The notes: generated from the sequence alone by a model not told the origin. Positions 24,400-33,903 are shown, counted from the stretch's first letter. The stretch is DNA of 64,000 nucleotides from Thermohalobaculum sp050043005 (GCA_050043005.1 JBHJIZ010000026.1:1-64000), one strand, 5' to 3'. A program made the numbers and translations.

Positions 24400-25410
24400 A
24401 TGAGCGCCTTCGCCCGCCGTCATCCTGTTTGGACTGTGATACTGCTGATCGCGGCGGCAGTCTTGCTCTGGATGATCTTCGCGCTCTGGCCAAAATGGCT
24501 GGTCGAACTGATTGGGCGAAAGAAGGTCTTTCTGAACGCGCTGTTCAACGGCGTCACCCTCGGCGGTTTGTATTTCCTCGTCGCCTCGGGTTTCACCCTG
24601 ATCTTCGGCCTGATGCGCAATGTGAACCTGGCACACGGATCGCTTTACCTGCTGGGCGGCTATATAGGCTATGAAATCGCGGATCTGACGGGCTACTGGC
24701 TGATTGCCTTCCCGGTCACCTTCCTGGTCGTCGGAGCGTTCGGCGTGTTGATGCAGATCGTCGTGTTCCGACGAATGGAAGGCCAGGACCTGCGCCAGAC
24801 GCTGGTCACTATCGGCATCTCGATCGTCATGGCCGATCTTATGCTCTGGATCTGGGGAGGCGATTTCTATCAGGTCCTGACACCGTCCTGGCTGTCTGGA
24901 CCGATGGAGACGATCCTTGTCACCGCGCAGAAACGGTCTGGCGATCTGGTTTACATGAAATATCCGATGGTCCGGATCGTGATTTTTCTGGCTGCCGTCG
25001 CCATAGGGATCGGCATGTGGTTGCTCCTCAACCGCACCCGGATCGGGATGCTGATCCGCGCGGGCGTTGATGACCGTGACATGCTCTCGGCCACAGGCGC
25101 ACGCATCCAACTGGTCTTCGCCGGAGTGTTCGCCTTTGGTGCCGGGCTGGCCGGGCTCGCGGGCGTTGTTGGCGGAACATTCCAGGCGCTCGCGCCGGGC
25201 GAGGATGTGCGTTTTCTCTTGTACTCCCTGATCGTCGTGATCGTGGGGGGCATGGGTTCGATCCCGGGGGCCGCCATCGGTGCGCTTCTCATCGGCCTCG
25301 CGGACCAATTTGGCTCGGTCTACATGCCAACCTATGCGGTGGTGTTGACCTTCCTGATCATGGTCGTCGTGCTCGCCTTCCGCCCGCAGGGCCTGATGGG
25401 GCGCGCCTGA
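24400..25410 (+). CDS. ABC transporter permease, LivH type
   Basis: A 336-residue inner-membrane permease. After an extra N-terminal helix (VILLIAAAVLLWMIFALWP) comes the family signature NALFNGVTLGGLYFLVASGF. The cytoplasmic EAA-like coupling region and the final GGMGSIPGAAIGALLIGLAD follow. About nine membrane helices are apparent. It pairs with the LivM-type permease that starts 2 bp after its stop codon. Substrate specificity lies mainly in the binding protein. Confidence 0.92.
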   Translation: MSAFARRHPVWTVILLIAAAVLLWMIFALWPKWLVELIGRKKVFLNALFNGVTLGGLYFLVASGFTLIFGLMRNVNLAHGSLYLLGGYIGYEIADLTGYWLIAFPVTFLVVGAFGVLMQIVVFRRMEGQDLRQTLVTIGISIVMADLMLWIWGGDFYQVLTPSWLSGPMETILVTAQKRSGDLVYMKYPMVRIVIFLAAVAIGIGMWLLLNRTRIGMLIRAGVDDRDMLSATGARIQLVFAGVFAFGAGLAGLAGVVGGTFQALAPGEDVRFLLYSLIVVIVGGMGSIPGAAIGALLIGLADQFGSVYMPTYAVVLTFLIMVVVLAFRPQGLMGRA

Positions 25411-25411
25411 C

Positions 25412-26479
25412 ATGGCAGTGGTCGATCCTCCCACCTTTTCCAGCGGCGAGGCCGCTGAACGCCTGACCTGGGCCGAGCGCGTGCCAGCCGCCTATTGGGT
25501 GCTGGCGATTGTCCTGCTGGTGATGCCGGCCTTCGCAGGCAACTTCGTGCTGAACGACATCTTTGGACGCACCTTTTACACCGGCATCATCGCCCTCAGC
25601 CTGATGTTCCTCGCGGGCTACGGCGGCATGGTCAGCTTGGTGCAGATGAGCATCGCCGGTGTCGGCGGCTACATGGTGGCGATTTTCGGCGTCTCGGCCA
25701 TCGACACGATCTCACTCGGCTGGCCCTGGTACGTCGCGATCCCGATCGCTCTCGTCGTCGCGGTGCTGTTTGGCACTCTGGCAGGCTGGCTCGCCGTCCG
25801 GACCGAGGGCATCTATACCATCATGATCACGCTCGCCATCGCGGCGGCGTTCTTCTACTTCACCCGTCAGAACTACGTGATCTTCAACGGCTTCTCCGGC
25901 TTCAACGGCGTCCTGCCGCCCAAGCTTTTCGGAGTCGATTGGCAACAGGCGGTGCCCTTCTACTACCTCACGCTGTTCTGGGCGGTCGTCTGCTTTCTCG
26001 TCGTCTTGTACCTCTCACGCGCTCCATTCGGGCTTGCGCTTCAAGGTGTGCGGGACAATCCCCGCCGCATGGCGGCGCTGGGCTATAATGTCATCGGCCA
26101 CCGGGTCGCGGCCTACTCTTTCGCTGCCATTCTGGCCGGGATAGGCGGCATCCTGCAGACCTGGAATCTGGCTCAGATCTCGCCCGGCACAGCCGGCATA
26201 GGCCCGGTCATCGATGTTCTGATCATCGCCGTCATCGGTGGCCTGCGCCATCCAATCGGCCCGTTCATCGGTGCGTTTGTGTTCGTGATCCTCGAGACCT
26301 TCGCCATCGACGCGCTGATCGCCGTTGGCCTCGCCGGAGACCGCTTCCAGTTACTGATCGGGCTCGGCTTCCTGGTCATCGTTTTCTGGTCGCCGGACGG
26401 CATCCTCGGCCTGTGGGAAAAGCTGCGCGCCGCGCGCAATCGTGATCCGTTACTGGACCGGGGAGGTGACGCACCATGA
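25412..26479 (+). CDS. ABC transporter permease, LivM type
   Basis: A 355-residue second permease. The hallmark YGGMVSLVQMSIAGVGGYMV, the RDNPRRMAALGYNVIGHRVA coupling loop and GGLRHPIGPFIGAFVFVILE are all present. About nine to ten membrane helices. Its 3' end overlaps the next ATPase gene by 4 bp (ATGA), indicating translational coupling within a livH-M-G-F operon. Confidence 0.92.
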   Translation: MAVVDPPTFSSGEAAERLTWAERVPAAYWVLAIVLLVMPAFAGNFVLNDIFGRTFYTGIIALSLMFLAGYGGMVSLVQMSIAGVGGYMVAIFGVSAIDTISLGWPWYVAIPIALVVAVLFGTLAGWLAVRTEGIYTIMITLAIAAAFFYFTRQNYVIFNGFSGFNGVLPPKLFGVDWQQAVPFYYLTLFWAVVCFLVVLYLSRAPFGLALQGVRDNPRRMAALGYNVIGHRVAAYSFAAILAGIGGILQTWNLAQISPGTAGIGPVIDVLIIAVIGGLRHPIGPFIGAFVFVILETFAIDALIAVGLAGDRFQLLIGLGFLVIVFWSPDGILGLWEKLRAARNRDPLLDRGGDAP

Positions 26480-27276
26480 ACGCGCCCACCTCGATCTCTG
26501 AACGGCTGGGCGCCACGGGTACCGCAAACGCGCTAGAACTGCGCGGGGTGTCGAAGTTCTTTGGCGCCCTTGCGGCGATGGAGGATATCAACCTGACCGT
26601 CCGCCCCGGCGAACGCCGGGCGGTGCTTGGCTCCAACGGTGCGGGCAAAACGACGCTCTTCAACTGCGTCACCGGAGACTTCCCTTCGACCACCGGAAAC
26701 ATCCGCTTTTTCGGCGAGGACATCACGGCCTTCCCGGCACATGAGCGGATCCGGCGGGGCCTGCGCAGAACCTATCAAATCTCGCTTTTGTTCACCGGCC
26801 TGAGCGTGGTCGACAACATCTATCTGGCATCGGTCGGGGTCTCGCGCTCACGGTTCTCTTTCCTGCGGCCGAGGCGGGATGATGCACTGATGTCCGCTGC
26901 CGAGAACCTTGTGCGTGTGGTCCATCTGGACGACGTCAAGGACACCGTCGTTGCAGCGCTTGCCTATGGCCAGCAGCGTCAGCTCGAAATCGCTATGGCC
27001 CTGGCGGGGGCTCCCCGTTTCATTCTGTTCGATGAACCGGCGGCAGGCTTGTCACCCACCGAGCGCGCCGAGTTGATCGAGATCCTGATGGGCCTGCCCG
27101 GGCACATGGGCTTCATCATCATCGAGCACGACATGGACGTCGCCCTGCGCGTCGCCGAAAGCGTGACGATGATGCACAACGGGCGGATCTTCAAGGAAGG
27201 CAAGCCCGCAGAGATCGAGGAGGACGAGGAGGTCCAGGCACTGTACCTCGGGGACGGGAGCCATGGCCATGGTTAG
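26476..27276 (+). CDS. ABC transporter ATPase, LivG type
   Basis: A 266-residue nucleotide-binding subunit. Walker A is GSNGAGKTT. The signature is the LivG-typical AYGQQRQLEIAMAL instead of LSGGQ. Walker B is FILFDEPAAGLSP and the switch His is in IIIEHDMDVAL. The extended insert after the Q-loop, with ERIRRGLRRTYQ, fits the family. It overlaps the downstream LivF-type gene by 14 bp. Confidence 0.93.
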   Translation: MNAPTSISERLGATGTANALELRGVSKFFGALAAMEDINLTVRPGERRAVLGSNGAGKTTLFNCVTGDFPSTTGNIRFFGEDITAFPAHERIRRGLRRTYQISLLFTGLSVVDNIYLASVGVSRSRFSFLRPRRDDALMSAAENLVRVVHLDDVKDTVVAALAYGQQRQLEIAMALAGAPRFILFDEPAAGLSPTERAELIEILMGLPGHMGFIIIEHDMDVALRVAESVTMMHNGRIFKEGKPAEIEEDEEVQALYLGDGSHGHG

Positions 27277-29437
27277 TCCCGCGAACCTCCAGATCCGTGA
27301 CCTCAACGTCTACTACGGACAAAGCCATGCTTTGCAGGGTGTGAACCTGTCGCTGGACCACGGCGTGCTGTCCGTCGTTGGCCGCAACGGCATGGGCAAG
27401 ACGACCCTCTGCAAGACAATCATGGGGCTCGAACCTGTCGCTTCTGGCACGATCACCATGGACGGTCAGATCCTGAACGGGCGCAACCCGGCCGAGATCG
27501 CGCGTATGGGTGTCGGCTATGTCCCACAAGGTCGGCGCCTCTGGCGGTCACTGACCGTCGACGAGCACCTGAAGCTGGTCGAGAAGCGCGGTGGCGCCTG
27601 GACCATCGAGCGTATCTACGGAACCTTCCCGCGCCTTGCCGAACGGCGACAGAACGGTGGCGCACAGCTTTCCGGCGGCGAACAGCAGATGCTAGCGATT
27701 TCCCGCGCGCTTCTGCTGAACCCACGCCTTCTCGTGATGGACGAGCCAACCGAGGGGCTGGCCCCGGTTATTGTCCAACAGGTCGAGGACATGCTGATCC
27801 GCCTCGGCGAGGAAGGCGATGTCGACGTCCTGGTGATCGAGCAGAACATCGGCGTTGCCTGCGCCGTGGCCGAACAAGTCGCGATCATGGTGAACGGCCG
27901 GATCAACCGGGTCATGGACTCAGGTCTTCTGGCCGGAGACCGCGATCTTCAGCAGGCTCTGCTGGGCGTCGGACGTCACGCGCATGACGAGACGCCGGAA
28001 CCCGCGCATGCGCCCGCCGCACCGCCAAACACCCAGCCCGCCAAAGGCCCGGTCAAGGTCTACGTCTCGCACCCGCCGCCACCGACCCGCTGGTCCCGGC
28101 CTGTCCCGGTCCGCGTGATCGAGGGGTCGGCCCGCACTGTGACCGAAGCACCGACATCGTCCACGTCGCCGATCAAACCGCTCAGCGCCCGCGCGTCGAA
28201 CGGCGCAGGCCGCGTTCTGGTTGCAGGCACGCTCGACACAAAGGGTGACGAACTGCGATTCATCCGGGACATCCTGAAGGTGCAGGGCGTGTCTGTGCAG
28301 ATGGTCGACCTGTCGACGTCGGGCAAACCCTCTGGCGCCGAGATCCCGCCGAACGCCGTCGCCGCGTTCCATCCGCGCGGTGCCGCTGGCGTCTTCACCA
28401 GCGACCGGGGCTCGGCGGTTGCAGGCATGACGCTGGCGTTTGAACGCTGGATGGCGGCGCAAACGGACGTGTCCGGGGTCATATCAGCAGGCGGCTCTGG
28501 CGGCACGGCACTCGTCTCTCCGGCCATGCGTCTGCTGCCTGTCGGTGTGCCGAAAGTCATGATCTCGACCATCGCGTCGGGCAATGTCGGGCACTATGTC
28601 GGCCCGTCCGACATGCTGATGCTGCATTCGGTCGCCGATGTGCAGGGCCTGAATTCGATCACCCGCGAGGTTCTGGCGAACGGCGCGAACGCATTGGCCG
28701 GAATGGGCAAGGCGCGCCAAAGCGCCAAACCTGCCGCACCAGAAAAACCCGCAATTGGCATCACCATGTTCGGCGTCACCACACCTTGCGTGCAGCAGGT
28801 CTCGGCCATGCTCGAAGCCGATCATGACTGTCTGGTCTTCCACGCCACCGGCACAGGCGGGCGGGCGATGGAAAAGCTGCTGGACTCCGGCATGCTGACC
28901 GGTGTGCTGGATCTCACGACCACCGAGATCTGCGACATGATCGCGGGCGGTGTCTTCGCCGCAGACGAAGATCGGTTTGGCGCATCGATCCGGGCTGGCC
29001 TGCCCTATATCGGCGCCTGTGGCGCGCTCGACATGGTGAACTTCAACGCGCCCGAGACTGTGCCAGAGCAGTACCGTGGCCGGAACCTCTATCACCACAA
29101 TCCGCAGATCACGCTGATGCGGACCACGCCGGAGGAAAACACACGGATGGGGATCTGGATCGGTGAAAAGCTGAACCAGATGACAGGACCCGTGCGCTTC
29201 TTCCTGCCGGAAGGCGGGGTCAGTGCGCTCGATGCACCCGGTCAGCCCTTCCATGACCCAGAGGCCAACGCGGCGCTGTTCAAAGCCCTGACGCAAACGG
29301 TGCGCGAGACATCGAACCGGCAACTGATCCGGACGCCACACAATATCAACGATCCGGAGTTCTCAAAGCTGGTCGTCCAGACGTTTCGCAGTCTGCACGG
29401 CTCTGCGCCCCGCCGCGCAGCGGGAGGTGGAGCGTGA
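27263..29437 (+). CDS. LivF-type ABC ATPase fused to a Tm-1-like (UPF0261) domain
   Basis: A 724-residue fusion. Residues 1-~240 are a complete LivF ATPase: GRNGMGKTT, LSGGEQQMLAISRALLL, LLVMDEPTEGLAP and VLVIEQNIGVA. A Pro-rich linker (~245-315) follows. From residue 317 there is a Tm-1-like / UPF0261 nucleotide-binding domain: RVLVAGTLDTKGDELRFIRD, ISAGGSGGTALVSPAMRLLP, MISTIASGNVGHYVG, FHATGTGGRAMEKLLDSG and the C-terminal FFLPEGGVSALD. Stand-alone Tm-1-like proteins usually pair with a TIM-barrel partner, and that partner is the next gene. The fusion ties a nucleotide-binding enzyme or sensor physically to the importer's cytoplasmic face. Its role is unknown. Confidence 0.88.
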   Translation: MAMVSPANLQIRDLNVYYGQSHALQGVNLSLDHGVLSVVGRNGMGKTTLCKTIMGLEPVASGTITMDGQILNGRNPAEIARMGVGYVPQGRRLWRSLTVDEHLKLVEKRGGAWTIERIYGTFPRLAERRQNGGAQLSGGEQQMLAISRALLLNPRLLVMDEPTEGLAPVIVQQVEDMLIRLGEEGDVDVLVIEQNIGVACAVAEQVAIMVNGRINRVMDSGLLAGDRDLQQALLGVGRHAHDETPEPAHAPAAPPNTQPAKGPVKVYVSHPPPPTRWSRPVPVRVIEGSARTVTEAPTSSTSPIKPLSARASNGAGRVLVAGTLDTKGDELRFIRDILKVQGVSVQMVDLSTSGKPSGAEIPPNAVAAFHPRGAAGVFTSDRGSAVAGMTLAFERWMAAQTDVSGVISAGGSGGTALVSPAMRLLPVGVPKVMISTIASGNVGHYVGPSDMLMLHSVADVQGLNSITREVLANGANALAGMGKARQSAKPAAPEKPAIGITMFGVTTPCVQQVSAMLEADHDCLVFHATGTGGRAMEKLLDSGMLTGVLDLTTTEICDMIAGGVFAADEDRFGASIRAGLPYIGACGALDMVNFNAPETVPEQYRGRNLYHHNPQITLMRTTPEENTRMGIWIGEKLNQMTGPVRFFLPEGGVSALDAPGQPFHDPEANAALFKALTQTVRETSNRQLIRTPHNINDPEFSKLVVQTFRSLHGSAPRRAAGGGA

Positions 29438-29647
29438 CATCCTTGTGTTCAAACTCGCAACTGACTCAGTGCGGCGCAGCCGGGCCGCGCCCGATTTCTT
29501 CCCGAGGGGTGCAAGAGCGACTCCGTGAAAAGCAGATCCGGCGCGGAGGCTTTGGCGAACGCCGCCAATCACACTACGCGAATGCGTCCTCCAGACCGGT
29601 CGCGGCCCACTTCGCTCATACTCCGCTGCCAACGACAGGATACCTCT

Positions 29648-30472
29648 ATGTTCGACCGCTCTGATCTCATGACCAAGTTCCGCGCCATGCGCGACCGGGG
29701 CGAGCCGATCATCGGTGGTGGCGCAGGCACGGGCTTGTCTGCAAAATGCGAGGAAGCAGGCGGCATCGACCTGATCGTCATCTACAACTCGGGTCGCTAC
29801 CGCATGGCCGGGCGGGGATCGCTCGCCGGGTTGATGCCCTACGGCGACGCGAACGCCGTGGTGATGGAGATGGCGGGCGAGGTTCTTCCCGTCGTCAAGA
29901 ATACGCCAGTCCTCGCGGGCGTTTGCGCCTCGGACCCGTTCCGGCTGATGGATCGCTTCCTCGACGAGATCAAAGCCGCAGGCTTCTCCGGCATCCAGAA
30001 CTTCCCGACCGTCGGACTGATCGACGGCAGTTTCCGGGCGAACCTGGAAGAGACGGGGATGGGCTACCAGCACGAAATCGACGTGGTCGCCATGGCTTAC
30101 CAAAAGGACATGCTGACGACGCCGTACGTTTTCGACGAGGACAGCGCCACGGCAATGGCCAAAGCAGGTGCTGACATCATCGTCTGCCATCTGGGTCTGA
30201 CAACCGGGGGCAGCATCGGCGCGGACACAGCGCTCAAGCTCGACCAATGCCCGGAATGCGTCGACGCTTGGGCGGGCGCAGCACTTACCGTGAACCCGGA
30301 TGCCATCGTGTTGGTTCATGGCGGACCCGTCGCCATGCCGGATGACGCCGAGTTCGTCTTGAAGAACACCAAGAACTGCCACGGCTTCTATGGTGCTTCG
30401 TCCATGGAACGCCTGCCGACCGAAGTCGCGCTGACCGAACAGACGCGCAAGTTCAAACAGATCGGACGCTGA
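29648..30472 (+). CDS. PEP-hydrolase-like TIM-barrel protein (Tm-1 partner)
   Basis: 274 residues from the ATG at 29648, which has AGGA 8 nt upstream. The frame is open from 29525, but that part is not conserved-looking. It has the signature of the phosphoenolpyruvate-hydrolase-like / TIM-barrel signal-transduction family: GGGAGTGLSAKCEEAGGIDL, IYNSGRYRMAGRGSLAG, GVCASDPFRLMDRFLDEIK and VLVHGGPVAMPDDAEFVL. In plant Tm-1 this domain and the UPF0261 domain form one chain, here split over two adjacent genes. The reaction is unproven for most members. Confidence 0.85.
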   Translation: MFDRSDLMTKFRAMRDRGEPIIGGGAGTGLSAKCEEAGGIDLIVIYNSGRYRMAGRGSLAGLMPYGDANAVVMEMAGEVLPVVKNTPVLAGVCASDPFRLMDRFLDEIKAAGFSGIQNFPTVGLIDGSFRANLEETGMGYQHEIDVVAMAYQKDMLTTPYVFDEDSATAMAKAGADIIVCHLGLTTGGSIGADTALKLDQCPECVDAWAGAALTVNPDAIVLVHGGPVAMPDDAEFVLKNTKNCHGFYGASSMERLPTEVALTEQTRKFKQIGR

Positions 30473-30483
30473 GGGAGAGGGAT

Positions 30484-33444
30484 ATGACCGGACAACTCAT
30501 CGGACAACTGATCCTCTGGCTGATCGCAGCCGTCATTGTCATTTTCATCCTCTATTGGGTGATGCACTGGCTCTACCGCCGCTCGACCAAGGAGGTCGCC
30601 TTCGTGCGCACCGGGTTCCTCGGCGAGAAAGTGGTGATCAATGGTGGCGCCTTCGTCTGGCCGATCATCCACGACATAACACCGGTCAACATGAACTCGA
30701 TGCAACTCGCCGTGACGCGCGAGAAGGACGAAGCCCTGATCACACGCGACCGAATGCGCATCGATGTCGATGCCGAGTTCTATGTCCGCGTGAACCAATC
30801 GCGCGACGCCGTGTCTTTGGCCGCATCGACGCTGGGACGGCGCACGTTGGAACCGGAACGCATTCACTCGCTGCTCTCAGGCAAGTTTATTTCAGCGCTC
30901 CGCACGGTGGCCAGCCAGATGACGCTGGAGGAGGTGCATGAAGACCGCAACGCCTATGTCGCCCGCGTCCGCGAGATGGCGCAGGAAGGTTTGGACACCA
31001 ACGGGCTGGAACTGGAAGCCGTTGCCGTCACCGATCTGGATCAGACGGACATCGATTTCTTCAACCCCTCGAACCGGTTCGACGCCGAGGGTCTGACCAG
31101 CGTGATCGAGGCGATCGAGACCCGCCGCAAGCTACGCAACGACATCGCACAGGACGCGATGATCCAGATCCGCGCGCGCAACCTGCAGGCCGAAAAAGAG
31201 TCGCTCGATATCGAACGCGAGTCCGAAGAGGCCCGGCTGGAACAGGAACGCGAGATCGAGTTCCGCCGCGCCCAGCAGCGGGCTCAACTGGCCCGCGAAC
31301 GCTCGGAACGTGAGAAGGAAGCCGAGCAGGCAACGTTGCTGTCCCGCGAAGCCATCGAGACCGCGCGGATCGAGAACGAACGCCAGATCTCGGAAGCTCG
31401 CATTGCGTCGGAACGCGAGATCCGCCAGCGCGAAATCGAGCGCCAGCGCGTTGTCGACGAGGCGGAAATCTCGACACGCGAGAGCGTCGAAAAAGCCCGG
31501 ATTTCCCAGGAGAAGGCCGTCACCGAAGAACGTATACGCACCCAACGGGAAACCGACGCCGCCGAGATCGCCGCACGCGAGGCCGTCGAGAAGGCCCGCA
31601 TCGCGCAAGAACAAGCCGTCGAACAGGCGCGCATCGCGCGGGATCGCACGACCCAGTCCGAGGAGATCGATCGACAGAAGACGATCGACGCTGCGGGCAT
31701 CACGGCGCGCGAGGCGACCGAGAAAGCCCGGATAGCTCAGGAACGCGCCGTCACGGAAGCTCGGATCGAGTTCGAACAGCAGACCCGCGAGCGCGAGGTC
31801 GCGCGTGATCTCAGCGTCCAGGAAGCCGAGATTGCCGCACGAGAAGCTGCCGAGAAGCTCCGCATCCTGCAAGAAAAGGCCGTCGCCTCGACGCGGATCA
31901 GTTCCGTGCGTGAAACCCGTTCTCTGGAGATCGCCCAGAACCAGGCAATCGACGAGGCTGAGATCAGCGCCCGCGAGGATGTCGAGAAGGCCCGCATCGC
32001 TCAGGACAAATCCCTAACCGCGGAACGCATTGCCTTTGAGCAGGACGAGCGCGAACGCGCGGTGGCCCGCGACCTGGCTGTGGAAGAAGCCGAGATTGCA
32101 GCGCGCGAAGCCGCGGAAAAACTCAGGATCGCGCAGGAAAAGGCCGTCGCGGAGACGCGGATCACCTCGACCGAGGAAACCCGCAAGCGCGAGATCGAAC
32201 AGAACCGCGCCCTGAACGAGGCCGAGATCGCAGCCCGCGAAGCCGGCGAGAGAGCCCGCATCCTTCAGGACAAGATGATCGCGCTGGAACGGCTCGAGAC
32301 CGAGGAAGGCGTCGAGTCTCGCGAGCAGGCCAAGGGCGAAGCGGTTGAAGCCGCACGCATCGCCAAGGAGAAGAATCTCGCTGCCGAACGCATTGCCTAT
32401 GAACAGGACATGCGGGAACGCGAGATCGCCCGTAATCGTGCCGTAGACGCCGCGAACATTGCCGCACAAGAGATGATCAACGCCGCCCGTATCGAGGAAG
32501 AAGCCAAGACCCGCGCGGCCGAGATCGCCAAGGAGAAGTCCATCGAAGCCGCCCAGATCGCTCGCCGCAAGGTCCTCGAGAAGCTAGAAGTGGAACGCAC
32601 CCAGGCGCTCCGTGAAGTCGAGATCGCCAGCCAGGACGCGAGCGAACGCGCGCGCGTGGCCGCGGAGCGGGGTCTCGACGACGTCCGGATCGAACAACAG
32701 ACAGAACGGCGCAAGCTCGAGATCGACCGCGAAAAGAAGGTCGAGGAAGCGGCAATGGAAAAGGCCATCGCGCTCGCCGAAAAGTCGCTGGAAGAGTCCG
32801 CCGCAGCCATCAAGGCAGACGAGGCGCGCGCGACAGCGGCAGAAATGGCGGCCAAGATCGATACGGCCTCGGCCTTGGAAGCCGCCAACCGCGAGAAATC
32901 CGTGGATGTGGTCAAGGCCGAGAAGGAGGCCGAGGAATCCCGTCTCGCCGCCGAAGCCGATCGCATCCGCAGCGCAGTACAGGCCGAGGCTCAGAAGCTC
33001 ATCAACGAAGCCGAAAACATCCTGACAAACGAGGCGCGCGCCTCGCTCTTCAAGCGCAACATGCTACAGCGGCTGGAAGGCATCATCGCGGCCCAGGTCA
33101 AACCGCTCGAGAAGATCCAGGAGATCAAGATCATGCAGCTTGGCGGGTCCGGGACCACCGGCATGCAATGGGCCGACGGAGATGGTCGCCCAAGTGGCGG
33201 TGGCGCCGGGGTCGGCCCCGGCGGCAGCCCGACCGACGAGGTGATCAACTCGGCACTTCGCTACCGCGTACAGGCACCAATGATCGACAGCCTGATGAAC
33301 GACATCGGGATCGACGGCTCGAACATCGCCCAGTCCGGCGTGTTCCGCGACGCCAACGACATGGCCCGTGCCGCCAACGAAAGCAATAAGCTCGCCCAGG
33401 CGAAGAAGGCCCAGGAAGACGCCGACAAGAAGGACGGTAAATAA
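30484..33444 (+). CDS. Giant flotillin-like SPFH protein with hendecad repeats
   Basis: 986 residues; ordinary bacterial flotillins are roughly 450-650. An N-terminal membrane segment (LILWLIAAVIVIFILYWVMH, residues ~10-30) is followed by an SPFH/band-7 domain to about residue 235 (VTREKDEALITRDRMRIDVD, LEAVAVTDLDQTDIDFFNP). A 600-residue Ala/Glu/Arg coiled coil follows. Residues 361-580 are five exact 44-residue units (core EIAAREAVEKARIAQE), preceded by a 33-residue unit; 33 and 44 are multiples of 11. A glycine-rich C-terminal region follows. It would be a membrane scaffold near the ABC importer. Why it sits in a catabolic locus is not known. Confidence 0.85.
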   Translation: MTGQLIGQLILWLIAAVIVIFILYWVMHWLYRRSTKEVAFVRTGFLGEKVVINGGAFVWPIIHDITPVNMNSMQLAVTREKDEALITRDRMRIDVDAEFYVRVNQSRDAVSLAASTLGRRTLEPERIHSLLSGKFISALRTVASQMTLEEVHEDRNAYVARVREMAQEGLDTNGLELEAVAVTDLDQTDIDFFNPSNRFDAEGLTSVIEAIETRRKLRNDIAQDAMIQIRARNLQAEKESLDIERESEEARLEQEREIEFRRAQQRAQLARERSEREKEAEQATLLSREAIETARIENERQISEARIASEREIRQREIERQRVVDEAEISTRESVEKARISQEKAVTEERIRTQRETDAAEIAAREAVEKARIAQEQAVEQARIARDRTTQSEEIDRQKTIDAAGITAREATEKARIAQERAVTEARIEFEQQTREREVARDLSVQEAEIAAREAAEKLRILQEKAVASTRISSVRETRSLEIAQNQAIDEAEISAREDVEKARIAQDKSLTAERIAFEQDERERAVARDLAVEEAEIAAREAAEKLRIAQEKAVAETRITSTEETRKREIEQNRALNEAEIAAREAGERARILQDKMIALERLETEEGVESREQAKGEAVEAARIAKEKNLAAERIAYEQDMREREIARNRAVDAANIAAQEMINAARIEEEAKTRAAEIAKEKSIEAAQIARRKVLEKLEVERTQALREVEIASQDASERARVAAERGLDDVRIEQQTERRKLEIDREKKVEEAAMEKAIALAEKSLEESAAAIKADEARATAAEMAAKIDTASALEAANREKSVDVVKAEKEAEESRLAAEADRIRSAVQAEAQKLINEAENILTNEARASLFKRNMLQRLEGIIAAQVKPLEKIQEIKIMQLGGSGTTGMQWADGDGRPSGGGAGVGPGGSPTDEVINSALRYRVQAPMIDSLMNDIGIDGSNIAQSGVFRDANDMARAANESNKLAQAKKAQEDADKKDGK
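31465..32350 (+). repeat. Tandem 132-bp repeats in the flotillin gene
   Basis: One 99-bp unit (31465-31563) is followed by five 132-bp units (31564-32223) and a decayed sixth (from 32224). Each encodes a 44-residue segment starting E-I-x-A-R-E-x-x-E-K. The repeat is protein-level coiled coil; the DNA copies have diverged at synonymous positions. It is not a CRISPR or a mobile repeat. Confidence 0.85.
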
Positions 33445-33882
33445 ATGGCGCGCGTCTACGTCTCGTCGGTGATCGGCGCCCCGGCGGCACGCGTCTGGGA
33501 ACGGGTGCGCGACTTCAACGGTCTGCCGCGTTGGCATCCGCTGATCCGCGACAGCCGGATCGAGGACGCACTACCTGCGGATAAGGTCGGCTGCATCAGG
33601 AATTTCAATCTGCAGAACGGCGACAACATCCGCGAGCAACTGCTCGGCCTCAGCGACTACGATATGTTCTGCACCTACTCGATCCTCGAGAGTCCGATGC
33701 CGCGCGAGGATTACATCGCCACGCTCCGCCTGACGCCCGTGACCGAGGGCGACCGGACCTTCATCGAATGGACGGCAGAGTTCTCCTGCGATCCGTCCGA
33801 GGAAGATGGGTTGGTCAACGGAATCGGGACCGACGTGTTCCAGGCGGGGTTCGATGCCCTGAAGCGTCACTTCGGCGGCTGA
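33445..33882 (+). CDS. SRPBCC-family protein 1
   Basis: A 145-residue START/Bet-v1-like lipid- or ligand-binding fold. MARVYVSSVIGAPAARVWER and VRDFNGLPRWHPLIRDSRIE are the typical SRPBCC start, and the C-terminal long helix is GTDVFQAGFDALKRHF. It starts immediately after the flotillin stop codon. A paralogue lies at 34387-34833. Genes for SRPBCC proteins (CoxG) accompany CO-dehydrogenase-type Mo hydroxylases, and these two precede such a hydroxylase. A comparable accessory role is possible but not shown. Confidence 0.83.
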   Translation: MARVYVSSVIGAPAARVWERVRDFNGLPRWHPLIRDSRIEDALPADKVGCIRNFNLQNGDNIREQLLGLSDYDMFCTYSILESPMPREDYIATLRLTPVTEGDRTFIEWTAEFSCDPSEEDGLVNGIGTDVFQAGFDALKRHFGG

Positions 33883-33903
33883 ACCGCCTCATACCAGGAG
33901 GAC

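Noticed and set aside
23791..25434. Open frame of 547 codons antisense to the AraC and LivH-type genes
   Set aside because: It spans two well-supported genes on the other strand and has the low-complexity D/H/Q/R composition of a shadow frame.
31465..32350. Regular repeats that might be taken for a CRISPR or satellite array
   Set aside because: The 132-bp units are in frame inside one long gene, encode a coiled coil with 44-residue periodicity, and have no spacer/repeat alternation.
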